In this document: in pieces, positions 44,648 through 53,782 of the stretch
Layout: every line of letters begins with the position of its first letter
Numbering within the stretch: the first letter of the stretch is position 1
Assembly: GCA_003553945.1 (NCBI GenBank)
Contig: PWEL01000025.1
Location: forward strand, 1-64,000
Direction of reading: 5' to 3'
DNA from: Mollicutes bacterium
GTDB lineage: Bacteria > Bacillota_I > Bacilli_A > Izemoplasmatales > Izemoplasmataceae
Length of the DNA stretch: 64,000 nucleotides
Notes under the pieces: model-generated
Told to the model about the DNA's origin: nothing
Seen by the model: only the letters and a program-made list of their open reading frames with translations
The model's database searches: none
Translations under genes and position numbers: made by a program

Positions 44648-45864
44648 CAAAGCGTGCTGCCGCTCGTGATGCGGCCTTTCACGGTGCGTCTTGAGAAGAT
44701 ACGGCAATTGCGTTCGATGATCGCGGACGCTTCTATGTGCGCACCCTTCCCGAGGACGTTCAGACCGCTCGAGAGAAGGTCGGGGCGTTCTTCGTTGGGA
44801 ACGGAGGCGTCCCCCGTGCCGATCCGCGCATTCTCCCCTACGTGGACATTCTTATCGATGATGGCGTCCTCGATGAGGGCACCGGCTTCGACAACGGTGT
44901 CGTTCATGACCACACTCCGCTTGATGGAGGCCCTGGGATGAACGACAACGCCGGGTCCGAGCACGCTGCGTTCGACATTGCCTGCGACTATGGAGCCGTT
45001 GGAGATGAGCGCTTGATTGATCGAGGCCTTGCTGCCGATCTTCACCGAGGGGAGCTCCTCGCTCTTGGTGAAGATCCGCCAGGACCGGTCATACATGTCC
45101 AGAGGGATCTTGTCGACGGTGTTCGTGAGCTCCAGATTGGCTTCCAGATAGGCCTGATAGGTACCGACATCCTTCCAGTATCCGTCGAACAGATGGGTGT
45201 AGACCTCGTCGCCGATCAGCGAGGGGACCACGTGCTTGCCGAAATCAAGGCCTTCACGCTCCAAGGACTGAAGCGTCGAGATCAAGAAATCCTTCTCAAA
45301 GACATAAATCCCCATCGACGCGAGGTTGGAGTCGGCGTCCTCGGGCTTCTCCCTGAAACGTGTCACCCTTCCGTTGGCATCCGTGCTCATGATGCCGAAA
45401 CGGTGGGTCTCCTCCCAGGGAACCTCTTGAACGGCGATCGTGAGCTTGGCGCCTTTCTTTTCGTGTTCAGCGAGCATCTTCCTGTAATCCATCTTATAGA
45501 CATGGTCACCCGAGAGGACCAGCACGCGCTCCGCGCCGGAGCGCTTTATGTATTCGATATTCTGGGCGACGGAATCGGCCGTGCCCGTATACCATTCCTT
45601 ATAGGGCTGTAAAAGCGTGAGCTTCGTGTCCCTTCTGTCGAGGTCCCAGGGCTTCCCCACACCGATATGCTCATTCAAGGAGAGGGGATGGTACTGCGTG
45701 AGGATGCCGATATGATAGATTCCGGAGTTGCTGCAATTGCTCAATGTGAAGTCGATGATGCGGTATTTCCCGGCGAAAGGCACCGCCGGCTTCACGCGGT
45801 GCTCACTGAGGATGTCTAGTCGCGAGCCTCTTCCGCCCGCTAAGATCAAGGCGAGTGTCTTCAT
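44647..45864 (-). CDS. glgC: Glucose-1-phosphate adenylyltransferase
   Basis: GlgC makes ADP-glucose for glycogen-type polymers. The 405 residues contain GGRGSRL near 11, the KPAVPFAGKYRIIDF block, SGDHVYKMDY and a C-terminal left-handed beta-helix with hexapeptide repeats. The complete catalytic motif supports GlgC rather than the regulatory paralogue GlgD. It begins directly after the glgA-side junction: glgA (45865) is the upstream partner in the transcript. No glgB or glgP lies in the window. Confidence 0.93.
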   Translation of the reverse strand: MKTLALILAGGRGSRLDILSEHRVKPAVPFAGKYRIIDFTLSNCSNSGIYHIGILTQYHPLSLNEHIGVGKPWDLDRRDTKLTLLQPYKEWYTGTADSVAQNIEYIKRSGAERVLVLSGDHVYKMDYRKMLAEHEKKGAKLTIAVQEVPWEETHRFGIMSTDANGRVTRFREKPEDADSNLASMGIYVFEKDFLISTLQSLEREGLDFGKHVVPSLIGDEVYTHLFDGYWKDVGTYQAYLEANLELTNTVDKIPLDMYDRSWRIFTKSEELPSVKIGSKASINQALISNGSIVAGNVERSVLGPGVVVHPRASIKRSVVMNDTVVEAGALIEDAIIDKNVHVGENARIGTGDASVPNEERPDLLSSGLNVLGKGAHIEASAIIERNCRIFSRRTVKGRITSGSTL

Positions 45865-47289
45865 CTATCTTCCTCCTATCATGTCTTCATAAAGCGACGC
45901 ATAGGCTTTTGCGCTGTGGCTCCAGCTGAAATCCTGTTTCATGCCGCGCCGCCGCAGGCGCCTGAAGGCGCGGGTGTTCTGATAGGTATCGAGCGCCTCT
46001 CTTATCGCATGACGGAGGTCCTGTCCGTCGAAATTCAAAAATCCGAACCCGTTACCCTCGCCGCTGTATTTATTGTAGGGGGTGATGGTGTCCCTCAGTC
46101 CGCCGGTCTGGCGGACGATGGGCACGGCCCCGTAGCGGAGGGCTATAAGCTGCGCGAGCCCGCAGGGCTCGTACTTCGATGGCATGAGCAGGAAGTCGGC
46201 GCCGGCGTAGATCTGCCTGGCGATCTTGTCGCTTTGGCCGAAATAAAGCCCGATAAGATGAGGGTGTTTACGCCTTAAGTATTCGAAATACCCCTTAATG
46301 TCCTCATCGCCGCTGCCGAGGACGATGAACTGGAACTCCTCCCGCTCGAGGAAGAACTCCAGAGCGACGCGCAACAGGTTGAACCCCTTCTGCTCGGTGA
46401 GACGGCTGACGACACAGATGAGGGGCTTGTCGAGCGGTTCGAGGTAGAACATGTTGAGCAGGGCCTCTTTATTGGCGTTCTTGCCCTTGACGTGATTGTA
46501 GGTGCTGTAGTTCTCTGCGATATGCGGGTCCGCTTCAGGATTGAACACACTGTAATCTATGCCGTTCAGGATGCCCTTCAGGCGGTCGCTCCTCTCCTGC
46601 AGGAGCCCTTCCATGCCGTAACCGAAATACGCATAGGTGAGCTCCTCGGCATATGAAGGGCTGACCGTGCTCAAGTGATCGCTCTTCACAATGCCTGTCT
46701 TGAGGAAGTTGATCTGATTGTCGTATTCAAGCGCATCATCGTAGGGGATGTTGAGATAGGGGAACAGCGCCTTGTCGAAGGCACCTTGATAGGCGATGTT
46801 ATGAATCGTGAACAATGTCGGGACATTGGAGAGGGAAGGGTACATGTCCGTCTCATCCAGGATAAAGGGGATAAGTCCAGTCTGCCAGTCATTGAGATGC
46901 AATACGTCGGCATCGGGGCAAAGCGCATCAACAAGCGCCAGGGCGGCGTGGTTGAAAAACCCGTACCGTTCCCCGTCGTCGAAATCGCCATAGAGGTTCT
47001 CGCGATAGCCGAAATAATATTCATTGTCGACGAAATACCAGGTGACGCCGTCGCGTGTCATTGACTGAAAACCGGCGTACTCGCGCTTGTCATGAATCTT
47101 CACGCGCGTGTGGCCGTGGTCTTCAAGCCATTCATCATAATAAGCTTTGACGACATTGTGCTTCGGGAGCACCACCCTGATGTCATGACCGAGTACGGCA
47201 AGCGCCTTGGGAAGTGCGCCGAGCACATCGGCCAGGCCTCCGCTCTTTGCGAAAGGAGTGGCTTCGCTGCCGATGAAAACAATTTTCAT
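45865..47289 (-). CDS. glgA: Glycogen synthase (ADP-glucose type)
   Basis: GlgA extends alpha-1,4-glucan chains from ADP-glucose. The 474 residues have the ADP-glucose site KSGGLADV (15-22), a GT5/GT1 two-domain fold and the late EPCGLAQLIALRYG motif. GGAGGG precedes the start, and TATAAT lies at 47307-47312. The stop directly abuts the glgC start. Together with GlgC it points to a storage glucan. Confidence 0.95.
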   Translation of the reverse strand: MKIVFIGSEATPFAKSGGLADVLGALPKALAVLGHDIRVVLPKHNVVKAYYDEWLEDHGHTRVKIHDKREYAGFQSMTRDGVTWYFVDNEYYFGYRENLYGDFDDGERYGFFNHAALALVDALCPDADVLHLNDWQTGLIPFILDETDMYPSLSNVPTLFTIHNIAYQGAFDKALFPYLNIPYDDALEYDNQINFLKTGIVKSDHLSTVSPSYAEELTYAYFGYGMEGLLQERSDRLKGILNGIDYSVFNPEADPHIAENYSTYNHVKGKNANKEALLNMFYLEPLDKPLICVVSRLTEQKGFNLLRVALEFFLEREEFQFIVLGSGDEDIKGYFEYLRRKHPHLIGLYFGQSDKIARQIYAGADFLLMPSKYEPCGLAQLIALRYGAVPIVRQTGGLRDTITPYNKYSGEGNGFGFLNFDGQDLRHAIREALDTYQNTRAFRRLRRRGMKQDFSWSHSAKAYASLYEDMIGGR

Positions 47290-47385
47290 ATAATCCCTCC
47301 AGTTTCATTATACACAAAGGCGCCACCGGCAAAAAGGGGGAATTGCTCGTAAATGGAGAAAACGGCGGAATGGTAAACGTTGTAA

Positions 47386-47412
47386 TAAAAAAAGCACCCG
47401 TGAAGGTGCTTT
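47386..47412 (-). terminator. Terminator of thiT
   Basis: AAAGCACC (47391-47398) pairs perfectly with GGTGCTTT (47405-47412). On the minus strand a run of T residues follows. Confidence 0.88.
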
Positions 47413-47456
47413 TCACCCCGAAGGGTAAGATGTCCGGATAAAATAAGGGAATGCGT

Positions 47457-48044
47457 CTATTCAGTGAATGCGAGGCGGTCTTTCAGCCTGGCGAACACGA
47501 GGCCGCCGATGACGGCGGTGAGGATGATGATGGGAATCATGTAGCTGCCGTTGATGAGGGCGCTGCCGATGACGACATTCGTCTCGGGATAGTCCGCTCT
47601 CACGAACTCTCCGAAGAGCACCACGCCGCTCACGATATGAACGATATACCTGAGAAGTCCGCCGACAACGATGCCGGCGACAAAATGCGCAGTGCTTCCG
47701 CGGTCGATATTGAAAATCAACGCGCCGAGGGCGATGATGCCGAAAGCAAGGACATAATCGGCGAAGGTGATCGCCATGAACATGCCGGCGCTGTCGGCGA
47801 GTGCGCCGATGAATCCGGTGTACATGGCCATCTCGACAAGGCCGTAGAGAACGCCGGACAATGCGCCCAGCTTGAAGCCATGACGATATGCGATGATGAA
47901 GAGCGGCAGCATGGAGAGGCTTATGCTCCCGGCTGTCGGGAGGACAAGTCCCAAGGTGAATGTAAGCAGCTGCAGGATGATGGCGACGGCGAGCAGGAGC
48001 CCCACATCGGCCAGTTCTCTGGTGCTAAGGCTCGTACTTTGCAC
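47457..48044 (-). CDS. thiT: Energy-coupled thiamine transporter ThiT
   Basis: ThiT is the thiamine-binding S component of an ECF transporter. The 195 residues have six membrane segments and the family region YGLVEMAMYTGF, with a C-terminal GSYMIPIIILTAVIGG. The TPP riboswitch directly upstream supports the substrate. The shared ECF ATPases and EcfT must be encoded elsewhere. Transcription ends at a hairpin 45 bases downstream. Confidence 0.92.
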   Translation of the reverse strand: MQSTSLSTRELADVGLLLAVAIILQLLTFTLGLVLPTAGSISLSMLPLFIIAYRHGFKLGALSGVLYGLVEMAMYTGFIGALADSAGMFMAITFADYVLAFGIIALGALIFNIDRGSTAHFVAGIVVGGLLRYIVHIVSGVVLFGEFVRADYPETNVVIGSALINGSYMIPIIILTAVIGGLVFARLKDRLAFTE

Positions 48045-48061
48045 AGAATCACTCCTTTGAC

Positions 48062-48190
48062 TAAAAAAGGGGTCCGCCTAGGAACCCCTCTGCTTGTGAA
48101 AGATTGCTTCCTACGCTGGCATTACCCAGATCAGGTTGGGTCCATTCTAGTATCAAGAATGTCTCAGCCTAGTACTCTAAGCTCCCCTTA
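48062..48190 (-). promoter_or_regulatory. TPP (THI-box) riboswitch with terminator
   Basis: On the minus strand GGGGAGC...GGCTGAGA, GACCC, ACCTGATCTGGGTAATGCC and AGCGTAGGAAGC occur in THI-box order (about 48106-48188). A terminator with AGGGG/CCCCT arms and a T run covers 48063-48090. Thiamine pyrophosphate should repress thiT. Confidence 0.96.
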
Positions 48191-48206
48191 TTTTATGGAC
48201 ATGTTC

Positions 48207-48234
48207 ATTGTAACACAGTTCATCAAAGACGCAA
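48207..48234 (-). promoter_or_regulatory. Promoter of the thiT transcript
   Basis: On the minus strand TTGCGT (48229-48234), 16 bases and TGTTACAAT (TACAAT at 48207-48212). Confidence 0.65.
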
Positions 48235-48244
48235 GCATTATGTT

Positions 48245-48598
48245 TCAGCTCAAGAACACCTGGAACTCGAGCGTGTGTCCGTCCGGGTCCTTGGTGAAGA
48301 AATGATAGATCTTGAACTCGTCATTGAGCGTCGGCTCCGAGATCTCATCGACTTCCGTCCGCAGACGATGGTACATACGCTCGACTTCACGCTTGCGCTC
48401 ATACACGAAAGTGATGCATGTGGATTCGGCATGGTTCTTGGGGTGATGCGTACAGAACCCTACCTTGCCGTGACCGTTCATGTCGAAGATGAGGCATTTG
48501 CCCTGGTCCTTGTAGAGTTTCAGATTTAGAATGTCCTCATAGAAACGGCGTGTCTCTTTAAGGTCATAGCTCTTGTAGAAATGAATGGCGTCCTTCAT
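48245..48598 (-). CDS. VOC-family (glyoxalase-like) protein
   Basis: This 117-residue single-domain protein has paired beta-alpha-beta-beta-beta modules with FYKSYDLKETRRFYEDILNL at the start and DPDGHTLEFQVF at the end, the VOC superfamily pattern. Metal ligands could be His6 and Glu near 113. It follows pdp by 20 bases and is probably cotranscribed. VOC members include glyoxalases, dioxygenases and resistance proteins; no specific activity can be assigned. Confidence 0.85.
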   Translation of the reverse strand: MKDAIHFYKSYDLKETRRFYEDILNLKLYKDQGKCLIFDMNGHGKVGFCTHHPKNHAESTCITFVYERKREVERMYHRLRTEVDEISEPTLNDEFKIYHFFTKDPDGHTLEFQVFLS

Positions 48599-48618
48599 GA
48601 CATACCCTCCTAAGGCGT

Positions 48619-49911
48619 TTATTCGATGATATCGATGATGAGAGGCGGTTTTTCGATGTACGACTCGCTGATTTCGAATGCGTTCAGGATTGTCCTGAGC
48701 TCTTCTGTGATGTCGTCCTTGTTGTTGTAGACGTAGGCCAGGACATCCCCTTCTTCGACCTTGTCGCCGACCTTCTTGTTGAGCACGATGCCGACATCCA
48801 TGTCTATGGTGTCCTCCTTCGTCGCCCTGCCGGCGCCGAGACGCATGGCAGAGAGACCGATATCAAGCGCGTTCAAGCGCTTGACATATCCTGCATCTTC
48901 ACTCTTGACCGCGACGATGTCGCGCACCTTGATGAAATCGTTGAGGTCGGGATATTCCCCTCCTTGAGCGCTGATGAGTTTCTTGAACACATCCCGAGCC
49001 TCGAGAGACTCGACTTTATTTTCAATCAGTGACCTCGCCGCATCAACGCTTTCAGCCTGTTCAGCATCCTTGATCAGATAGCTGCCGATCTCTTTGCAGA
49101 GCTCTTCAAGGTCCTCGGGGCCGTTGCCTTGCAGCGTCTGGATGGCCTCGATGACTTCAAGCTTGTTGCCCACGGCGTTGCCGAGCGGCTGACTCATATC
49201 GGTGATGAAGGCGGTGACTTTCTTGTTGAAGTTCTTGCCGATCTTCACCATGAGACGTGAGAGCTCCCTGGCATCATCGAGCGTCTTCATGAAGGCGCCC
49301 TCGCCGATCTTGACATCGAGCACGATGACATCGGAGCCGCTCGCGAGCTTCTTGCTCATGATCGATGCAGCGATCAGCGGGATGCTCGGCACCGTGCCGC
49401 TCACATCGCGTAGCGCGTAGAGATGCTTGTCCGCGGGTGCGAGCGAGGCTGTCTGGCCGGCGATGGCTATGTTGATGTCGTTCACCTGCTCGATGAAGGC
49501 TTCGCTGGATAGGGAGACATTCAGTCCCGGGATGCTCTCTAGCTTGTCGAGCGTTCCGCCCGTATGGCCGAGGCCGCGTCCGGAGAGCTTGGCGACCTTC
49601 GCTCCGTTCGCAGCGACAAGAGGTCCGAGGACGAGCGAGGTCTTGTCGCCGACGCCGCCGGTCGAATGCTTGTCGACCTTGATGCCCTCGATGGCGCTGA
49701 GGTCGATGATGTCGCCGCTGTTCAAGGTGGCTTCGGTGAGATGTGTCGCCTCTTCGTCACTCATCGACTGAAAGTAGATGGCCATCATCAGGCTGCTCGC
49801 CTGATAATCAGGGATATTACCCTCCGTGTAGTTCTCGATGAAATAATCGATCTCCGCCTTCGAAAGGGCATGTCCGTCGCGTTTCTTCTCAATGATGTCC
49901 ACCATTCTCAT
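48619..49911 (-). CDS. pdp: Pyrimidine-nucleoside phosphorylase
   Basis: This enzyme splits uridine and thymidine into base and (deoxy)ribose-1-phosphate. The 430 residues have the phosphate-binding signature KHSTGGVGDKTSL (80-92) and the SGRGLGHTGGTLDKLESIPG block. Full length for the Pdp/DeoA family; Firmicute enzymes usually accept both nucleosides. It complements deoC and deoD found at 56842-58224. GAAGGAG precedes the start. Confidence 0.94.
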   Translation of the reverse strand: MRMVDIIEKKRDGHALSKAEIDYFIENYTEGNIPDYQASSLMMAIYFQSMSDEEATHLTEATLNSGDIIDLSAIEGIKVDKHSTGGVGDKTSLVLGPLVAANGAKVAKLSGRGLGHTGGTLDKLESIPGLNVSLSSEAFIEQVNDINIAIAGQTASLAPADKHLYALRDVSGTVPSIPLIAASIMSKKLASGSDVIVLDVKIGEGAFMKTLDDARELSRLMVKIGKNFNKKVTAFITDMSQPLGNAVGNKLEVIEAIQTLQGNGPEDLEELCKEIGSYLIKDAEQAESVDAARSLIENKVESLEARDVFKKLISAQGGEYPDLNDFIKVRDIVAVKSEDAGYVKRLNALDIGLSAMRLGAGRATKEDTIDMDVGIVLNKKVGDKVEEGDVLAYVYNNKDDITEELRTILNAFEISESYIEKPPLIIDIIE

Positions 49912-49932
49912 GGTATCACTCCTTCATAAGTA

Positions 49933-49941
49933 ATCATAACA
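49933..49941 (-). promoter_or_regulatory. Extended -10 promoter of pdp
   Basis: On the minus strand TGTTATGAT (TATGAT at 49933-49938), about 20 bases before the start codon; the -35 region is weak. Confidence 0.5.
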
Positions 49942-49964
49942 TATTCTCGACTTCCGCGCACATT

Positions 49965-50780
49965 TCATGTATTCCTGAAACGCTCTATCTGCGCCGATAT
50001 GGTGGCACGAACCTCATCTGAGAGCGCCTGTGTCGTCATGCCCTCGTATTCGGAGGGCTTTATCGGCGGGTGGAAGTGGATCCGGGCGCGGTTGCGTCTG
50101 AAGGGCCAGCCCTTCCACGTCTTATAGAAATCGAAAAGCGTTGCAACGATAATGGGCGCCTTCGGCTTCATGGCGAGCTTGAAGGCCCCGGCCCTGAAGG
50201 GAAGCATTTCATTGGAACTCGTCCTGTGCCCTTCGGGGAAGATCGATACAGGGGCGCCGTCCTTGTAGCGCTTAATCCCTTCGAGGATCGCCTTGGCAGC
50301 GCTTCTGTCGCTTTCGCGCTCGATGGGCACGTTGCCGAGGAGGTCCGTCATGTTGCCGACAAGCGGCCACGAGAAGATCTCTTTCTTGGCGATGAACAGC
50401 AGGGGTCTGTCCGAAAGCGCGACTTTGAGCGCAAGGATGTCGTAGACGGTCTGATGGTTGCTGATGAGGATGAAGGGCTCCTCCGGCGGCGGCAGGTGTT
50501 CTTTGCCGCTCACATCGACCTTGAGGCGGAGTCCGCGGATCAGAAGCCGCATGAGGCTCAAGCCGAGGCGGTGGTTCGTCATGTCCAAGGGGTCCTTCCT
50601 GCGGACCTTCGGCACCGTCCAGACGAATGCGAACAAGATCAGGATGGAGATGATGACCCCGATCAAAAGACTTGCCACCCATAAGAATAAAGCGATCAGC
50701 GAAAGTTCGAACGCGTTGAAGATGAATGCGAAAAGAACGGTGAAAATAGCCACGGAAAGAAAGAACAGCACTGTAAGCAT
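49965..50780 (-). CDS. plsC: 1-acyl-sn-glycerol-3-phosphate acyltransferase
   Basis: PlsC acylates lysophosphatidic acid to phosphatidic acid at the membrane. The 271 residues have two N-terminal membrane helices (about 3-54), the catalytic NHQTVYD (His109, Asp114) and FPEGHRTS, a slight variant of the usual EGTRS. The start MLTVLFFL at 50780 was chosen because AAGGAGCG lies upstream and the folA stop ends at 50782; the open frame further upstream only covers folA. It follows thyA-folA in one transcript. Confidence 0.9.
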   Translation of the reverse strand: MLTVLFFLSVAIFTVLFAFIFNAFELSLIALFLWVASLLIGVIISILILFAFVWTVPKVRRKDPLDMTNHRLGLSLMRLLIRGLRLKVDVSGKEHLPPPEEPFILISNHQTVYDILALKVALSDRPLLFIAKKEIFSWPLVGNMTDLLGNVPIERESDRSAAKAILEGIKRYKDGAPVSIFPEGHRTSSNEMLPFRAGAFKLAMKPKAPIIVATLFDFYKTWKGWPFRRNRARIHFHPPIKPSEYEGMTTQALSDEVRATISAQIERFRNT

Positions 50781-50781
50781 C

Positions 50782-51258
50782 TTAACGCTCCTTCCGTTCG
50801 TAGACTCTGAACAAGAGCGGCGGTTTCGATTCTTCATGGCGCACCCGGTACGCGGAGAGGTCCACATCGGGGAAATAGCTGTCCCCTGTGAACGTATCAT
50901 CGATATGGGTGATGTAGAGCTCGTCGGCGTAAGGAAGCGCCGCTTCATAGACTGAACGTCCACCGATGACGAAGAGTCTCTCCTCCGGGGGGAAACTGGT
51001 CAAAAACGCATCGAGGTCCCTGACCACATGTGCCCCCTCGAACCCGTTCGCACTTCTCGAGAGAACATAGTTCTCCCGCTTTGGAAGCGGTCCACCGAGT
51101 TTATCGACGATGGATTCATAGGTCTTGCGACCCATCAGGACTTTATGGTTCTTTGTCGTGCGTTTGAAATAGCGAAGGTCCTCGCTGAAATGCCAGGGCA
51201 GCGCATTGTTCCTGCCGATCAGGCGGTTTCTGTCCATGGCCGCGATTATAGCGATCAT
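50782..51258 (-). CDS. folA: Dihydrofolate reductase
   Basis: DHFR reduces dihydrofolate, which thymidylate synthase produces. The 158 residues begin [15 protein letters not shown], with the LPWHFSEDLRYFK active-site region, GRKTYES and the IGGRSVYEAAL NADPH motif. Its start overlaps the thyA stop by one base (TGATG), so the pair is coupled. Confidence 0.95.
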   Translation of the reverse strand: MIAIIAAMDRNRLIGRNNALPWHFSEDLRYFKRTTKNHKVLMGRKTYESIVDKLGGPLPKRENYVLSRSANGFEGAHVVRDLDAFLTSFPPEERLFVIGGRSVYEAALPYADELYITHIDDTFTGDSYFPDVDLSAYRVRHEESKPPLLFRVYERKER

Positions 51259-52136
51259 CAGACGCTCACCTCGGCTTTTATGGCGGGATGGGGATTGTAG
51301 TCTTCAAGCGAGAAATCCTCATAGCGAAAGTCGAAAAGGCCGCTCACCCTTCGGCTGATGTGTAGTGAGGGAAGCGCCCGCGGCGTCCTTGAGAGCTGGG
51401 TCCTGACCTGGTCGAGATGGTTCTTATAGATATGCCCGTCGCCGATGGTATGGATGAAATCCCCTACCTCGAGATCGCTTACATGAGCGACCATCTGTGT
51501 CAGCAGTGCGTAGCTGGCGATATTGAACGGCACACCAAGGAAAGCATCGGCACTCCTCTGATAGAGCTGGCAGGAGAGTTCGCCGTCGATGACGTAGAAT
51601 TGAAACATCGTATGACAGGGCGGCAGCGCCATCTTTCCGAGCGATGGCGGATGCCAGCTGTTGACGATGAGGCGGCGGGAATCGGGGTTGTGTCGAATCT
51701 CTTCAAGCACCCACTCGAGCTGGTCCACTTTCATCTCGCTTCCGGCGAACTGCCGCCACTGCTTGCCGTAGACAGGGCCGAGGTCGCCGTGCTTTTCTGC
51801 GAACGCCTCATCATGCTTGATGCGTTCGATGAATTCCTTCATGCTTTCCCCATTATACTCATCGCTCTCCTTGAAGCGTTGATAGGGCCATTCATTCCAG
51901 ATGCGGACCCCGTTCTTGACAAGGTAGCGGATATTGGTATCGCCCGAGATGAACCAGAGCAGTTCATGCAGGATGCTCTTGAAATGCACCTTCTTCGTCG
52001 TCAACAAGGGGAAACCCTCCCTGAGATTGAACCGCATCTGATAGCCAAAGACGGAATACGTCCCGGTCCCCGTACGGTCGGGCTTCTCCCTGCCGTGATC
52101 GAGGATATGCCGCAGGAAATTGTGATATATCTTCAT
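51258..52136 (-). CDS. thyA: Thymidylate synthase
   Basis: ThyA methylates dUMP to dTMP with methylenetetrahydrofolate. The 292 residues contain the substrate arginine in RTGTGTYS, the catalytic cysteine in LPPCHTMFQ (Cys174) and the dUMP site [13 protein letters not shown]. The start at 52136 follows CAGGAGG. It is followed by folA and plsC and preceded by the GGDEF gene. Confidence 0.96.
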   Translation of the reverse strand: MKIYHNFLRHILDHGREKPDRTGTGTYSVFGYQMRFNLREGFPLLTTKKVHFKSILHELLWFISGDTNIRYLVKNGVRIWNEWPYQRFKESDEYNGESMKEFIERIKHDEAFAEKHGDLGPVYGKQWRQFAGSEMKVDQLEWVLEEIRHNPDSRRLIVNSWHPPSLGKMALPPCHTMFQFYVIDGELSCQLYQRSADAFLGVPFNIASYALLTQMVAHVSDLEVGDFIHTIGDGHIYKNHLDQVRTQLSRTPRALPSLHISRRVSGLFDFRYEDFSLEDYNPHPAIKAEVSV

Positions 52137-52194
52137 TAGGAACCCTCCTGGTCTTTTCATGATAGTCTATCATATTCCAAGGTTTCTGTGGATG

Positions 52195-53694
52195 TCAGGT
52201 TTCAATCATCCGCTTCATATTTTCATCGCTTCCCGTGCGTCGCTTTCTCTTTTCATCATAGAGCCTTCTGTCGGCGCGGCGGATGGTGTGTTCAAGGGGT
52301 TCCTGTCCAGAACGCCTCGCTGTCCCGATAGAGACGGGGATCTTGTCGCGGTCCTTGTCGCAGGAACGCCGGATGGCATCGGCAAGTGCTTCGAGTGTCG
52401 TTTCATCCGTCTCGACGACGGTGATAAGGAACTCGTCGCCACCATGACGGATGATGTCCGCATCCATTTCATCCGGCACAACTTCCTTGAGAACATGTGC
52501 GTAACGTTTGATTATTGCATCCCCGGCACGATGCCCTTGGGTATCATTGATTCTTTTCAGACCGTCGAGGTCCGAGACCACAACGCCAAAGACAGTGTCC
52601 GAGGCATCATGTTTCTCTTTCAAGGTTTCAAGGTAGTTGCGGTTGTAGAGACCGGTCATTATGTCCGTGTTCTTCAGATATTCGAGCTGGTCGATCAATG
52701 TCACGAATGCCGTCTCGTCGTAGAGAAGGAAGAGCCTCCCCTTCGTGCCATAGATATTCGGCAGCACGATAGGTTTTTCAATGACGTATAGGTAGGGCTT
52801 GTCATGGCGTTTGTCTTCAAGGGCGTTGATATCATCATAGAGCACGGCCCGCTCTGAAAGTTGAGCAGTGAGATCGGAAAGGTTGCGCGCATCGAGATTG
52901 AAACGCTCTGTGAGCGCATCCGAGCACTCGATGACCCTGTCGTCCTCCGTCGCGAAGACATACATTTCGCGCATGGCGCCGAGCAAAGTCTTTCTGCCTT
53001 CACGGCGGAGCGCGTAGTGCGGGTCCCTGCGAAAAACGACAACATAGAGGAGCACGCTGAAAAGCACAACGGCAAGATAGGTCGGGTCGACATAAAAGGT
53101 ATAGAAAAAGACATGTATGACATTCAAGATCACGGCTGCTACAATCGCGACACCGAACACCAGCATCGATTTCCGCCGCAGAAAGCACACACCGCTCGTG
53201 AAGCGATAATAGACAAGGCCTCCTAACGCCGATGTCAACAGAACGTACGACAACGCAGTATGGACATAGAAGAAAACACCCTGCGAGGCCTCGCGCACAT
53301 CTTCGAGCGTCGCCGCATTCGCCATGCTCATGCCGAGCACCCAACCATGGAGGTCATTCGTGAGTTGCACGAGAAGATGACCCGCAATGACGAGGATTGC
53401 CGCCTTGTCAATCCAGGCGGGGAAACTGACATCCATGTAGTGAAAGACAGTCCGGAAACCGTAGTAGGCGACAGTGAGTACGACGGTATAGATGAGTAGC
53501 TGGGCAATATAAGCCCCTCCGCCCGTGGGGACGATATGCTTGAATAAAAGCAACCATGACCAGAGCGCGATGGCGAATACAAAACGCCTCAGATAACGAA
53601 ACCGTACGTTATCCATGTAGGAAAAAAGGTGCACGGCAGGAACGAAGCTTATAAACGCCGCCACAAGGAGAAGGCCTGTCTGGAAAGACACCAT
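52195..53694 (-). CDS. Membrane diguanylate cyclase (GGDEF) with 7-TM sensor
   Basis: This 499-residue protein has seven predicted membrane segments (5-27, 35-53, 62-80, 98-115, 140-163, 177-200, 205-221), a PAS-like region (about 242-330) and a C-terminal GGDEF domain with intact motif RHGGDEF (416-422). This predicts c-di-GMP synthesis from GTP. The inhibitory RxxD site is replaced by EMDA (409-412), so product inhibition at that site is unlikely. No EAL or HD-GYP gene is in the window. It has its own promoter behind the ssb terminator. Confidence 0.9.
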   Translation of the reverse strand: MVSFQTGLLLVAAFISFVPAVHLFSYMDNVRFRYLRRFVFAIALWSWLLLFKHIVPTGGGAYIAQLLIYTVVLTVAYYGFRTVFHYMDVSFPAWIDKAAILVIAGHLLVQLTNDLHGWVLGMSMANAATLEDVREASQGVFFYVHTALSYVLLTSALGGLVYYRFTSGVCFLRRKSMLVFGVAIVAAVILNVIHVFFYTFYVDPTYLAVVLFSVLLYVVVFRRDPHYALRREGRKTLLGAMREMYVFATEDDRVIECSDALTERFNLDARNLSDLTAQLSERAVLYDDINALEDKRHDKPYLYVIEKPIVLPNIYGTKGRLFLLYDETAFVTLIDQLEYLKNTDIMTGLYNRNYLETLKEKHDASDTVFGVVVSDLDGLKRINDTQGHRAGDAIIKRYAHVLKEVVPDEMDADIIRHGGDEFLITVVETDETTLEALADAIRRSCDKDRDKIPVSIGTARRSGQEPLEHTIRRADRRLYDEKRKRRTGSDENMKRMIET

Positions 53695-53728
53695 GGTTTC
53701 GTCATCCTTTCTTCAGCGGTTTGTTTTT

Positions 53729-53737
53729 ATTATATCA
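53729..53737 (-). promoter_or_regulatory. Extended -10 promoter of the GGDEF gene
   Basis: On the minus strand TGATATAAT (TATAAT at 53729-53734), directly behind the ssb terminator tail. Confidence 0.55.
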
Positions 53738-53739
53738 TA

Positions 53740-53780
53740 AAACAAGAGGGGACCGATGCAAAATCGGTCCCCTCTTGTTT
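53740..53780 (-). terminator. Terminator of ssb
   Basis: An 18-bp perfect stem (53740-53757 with 53763-53780) with a 5-base loop. On the minus strand it ends in a T-rich arm and TTTTATG. Confidence 0.92.
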
Positions 53781-53782
53781 CA

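Noticed and set aside
44647-45864. GlgD (regulatory paralogue) instead of GlgC
   Set aside because: The substrate-binding and catalytic motifs are complete, which favours the active GlgC.
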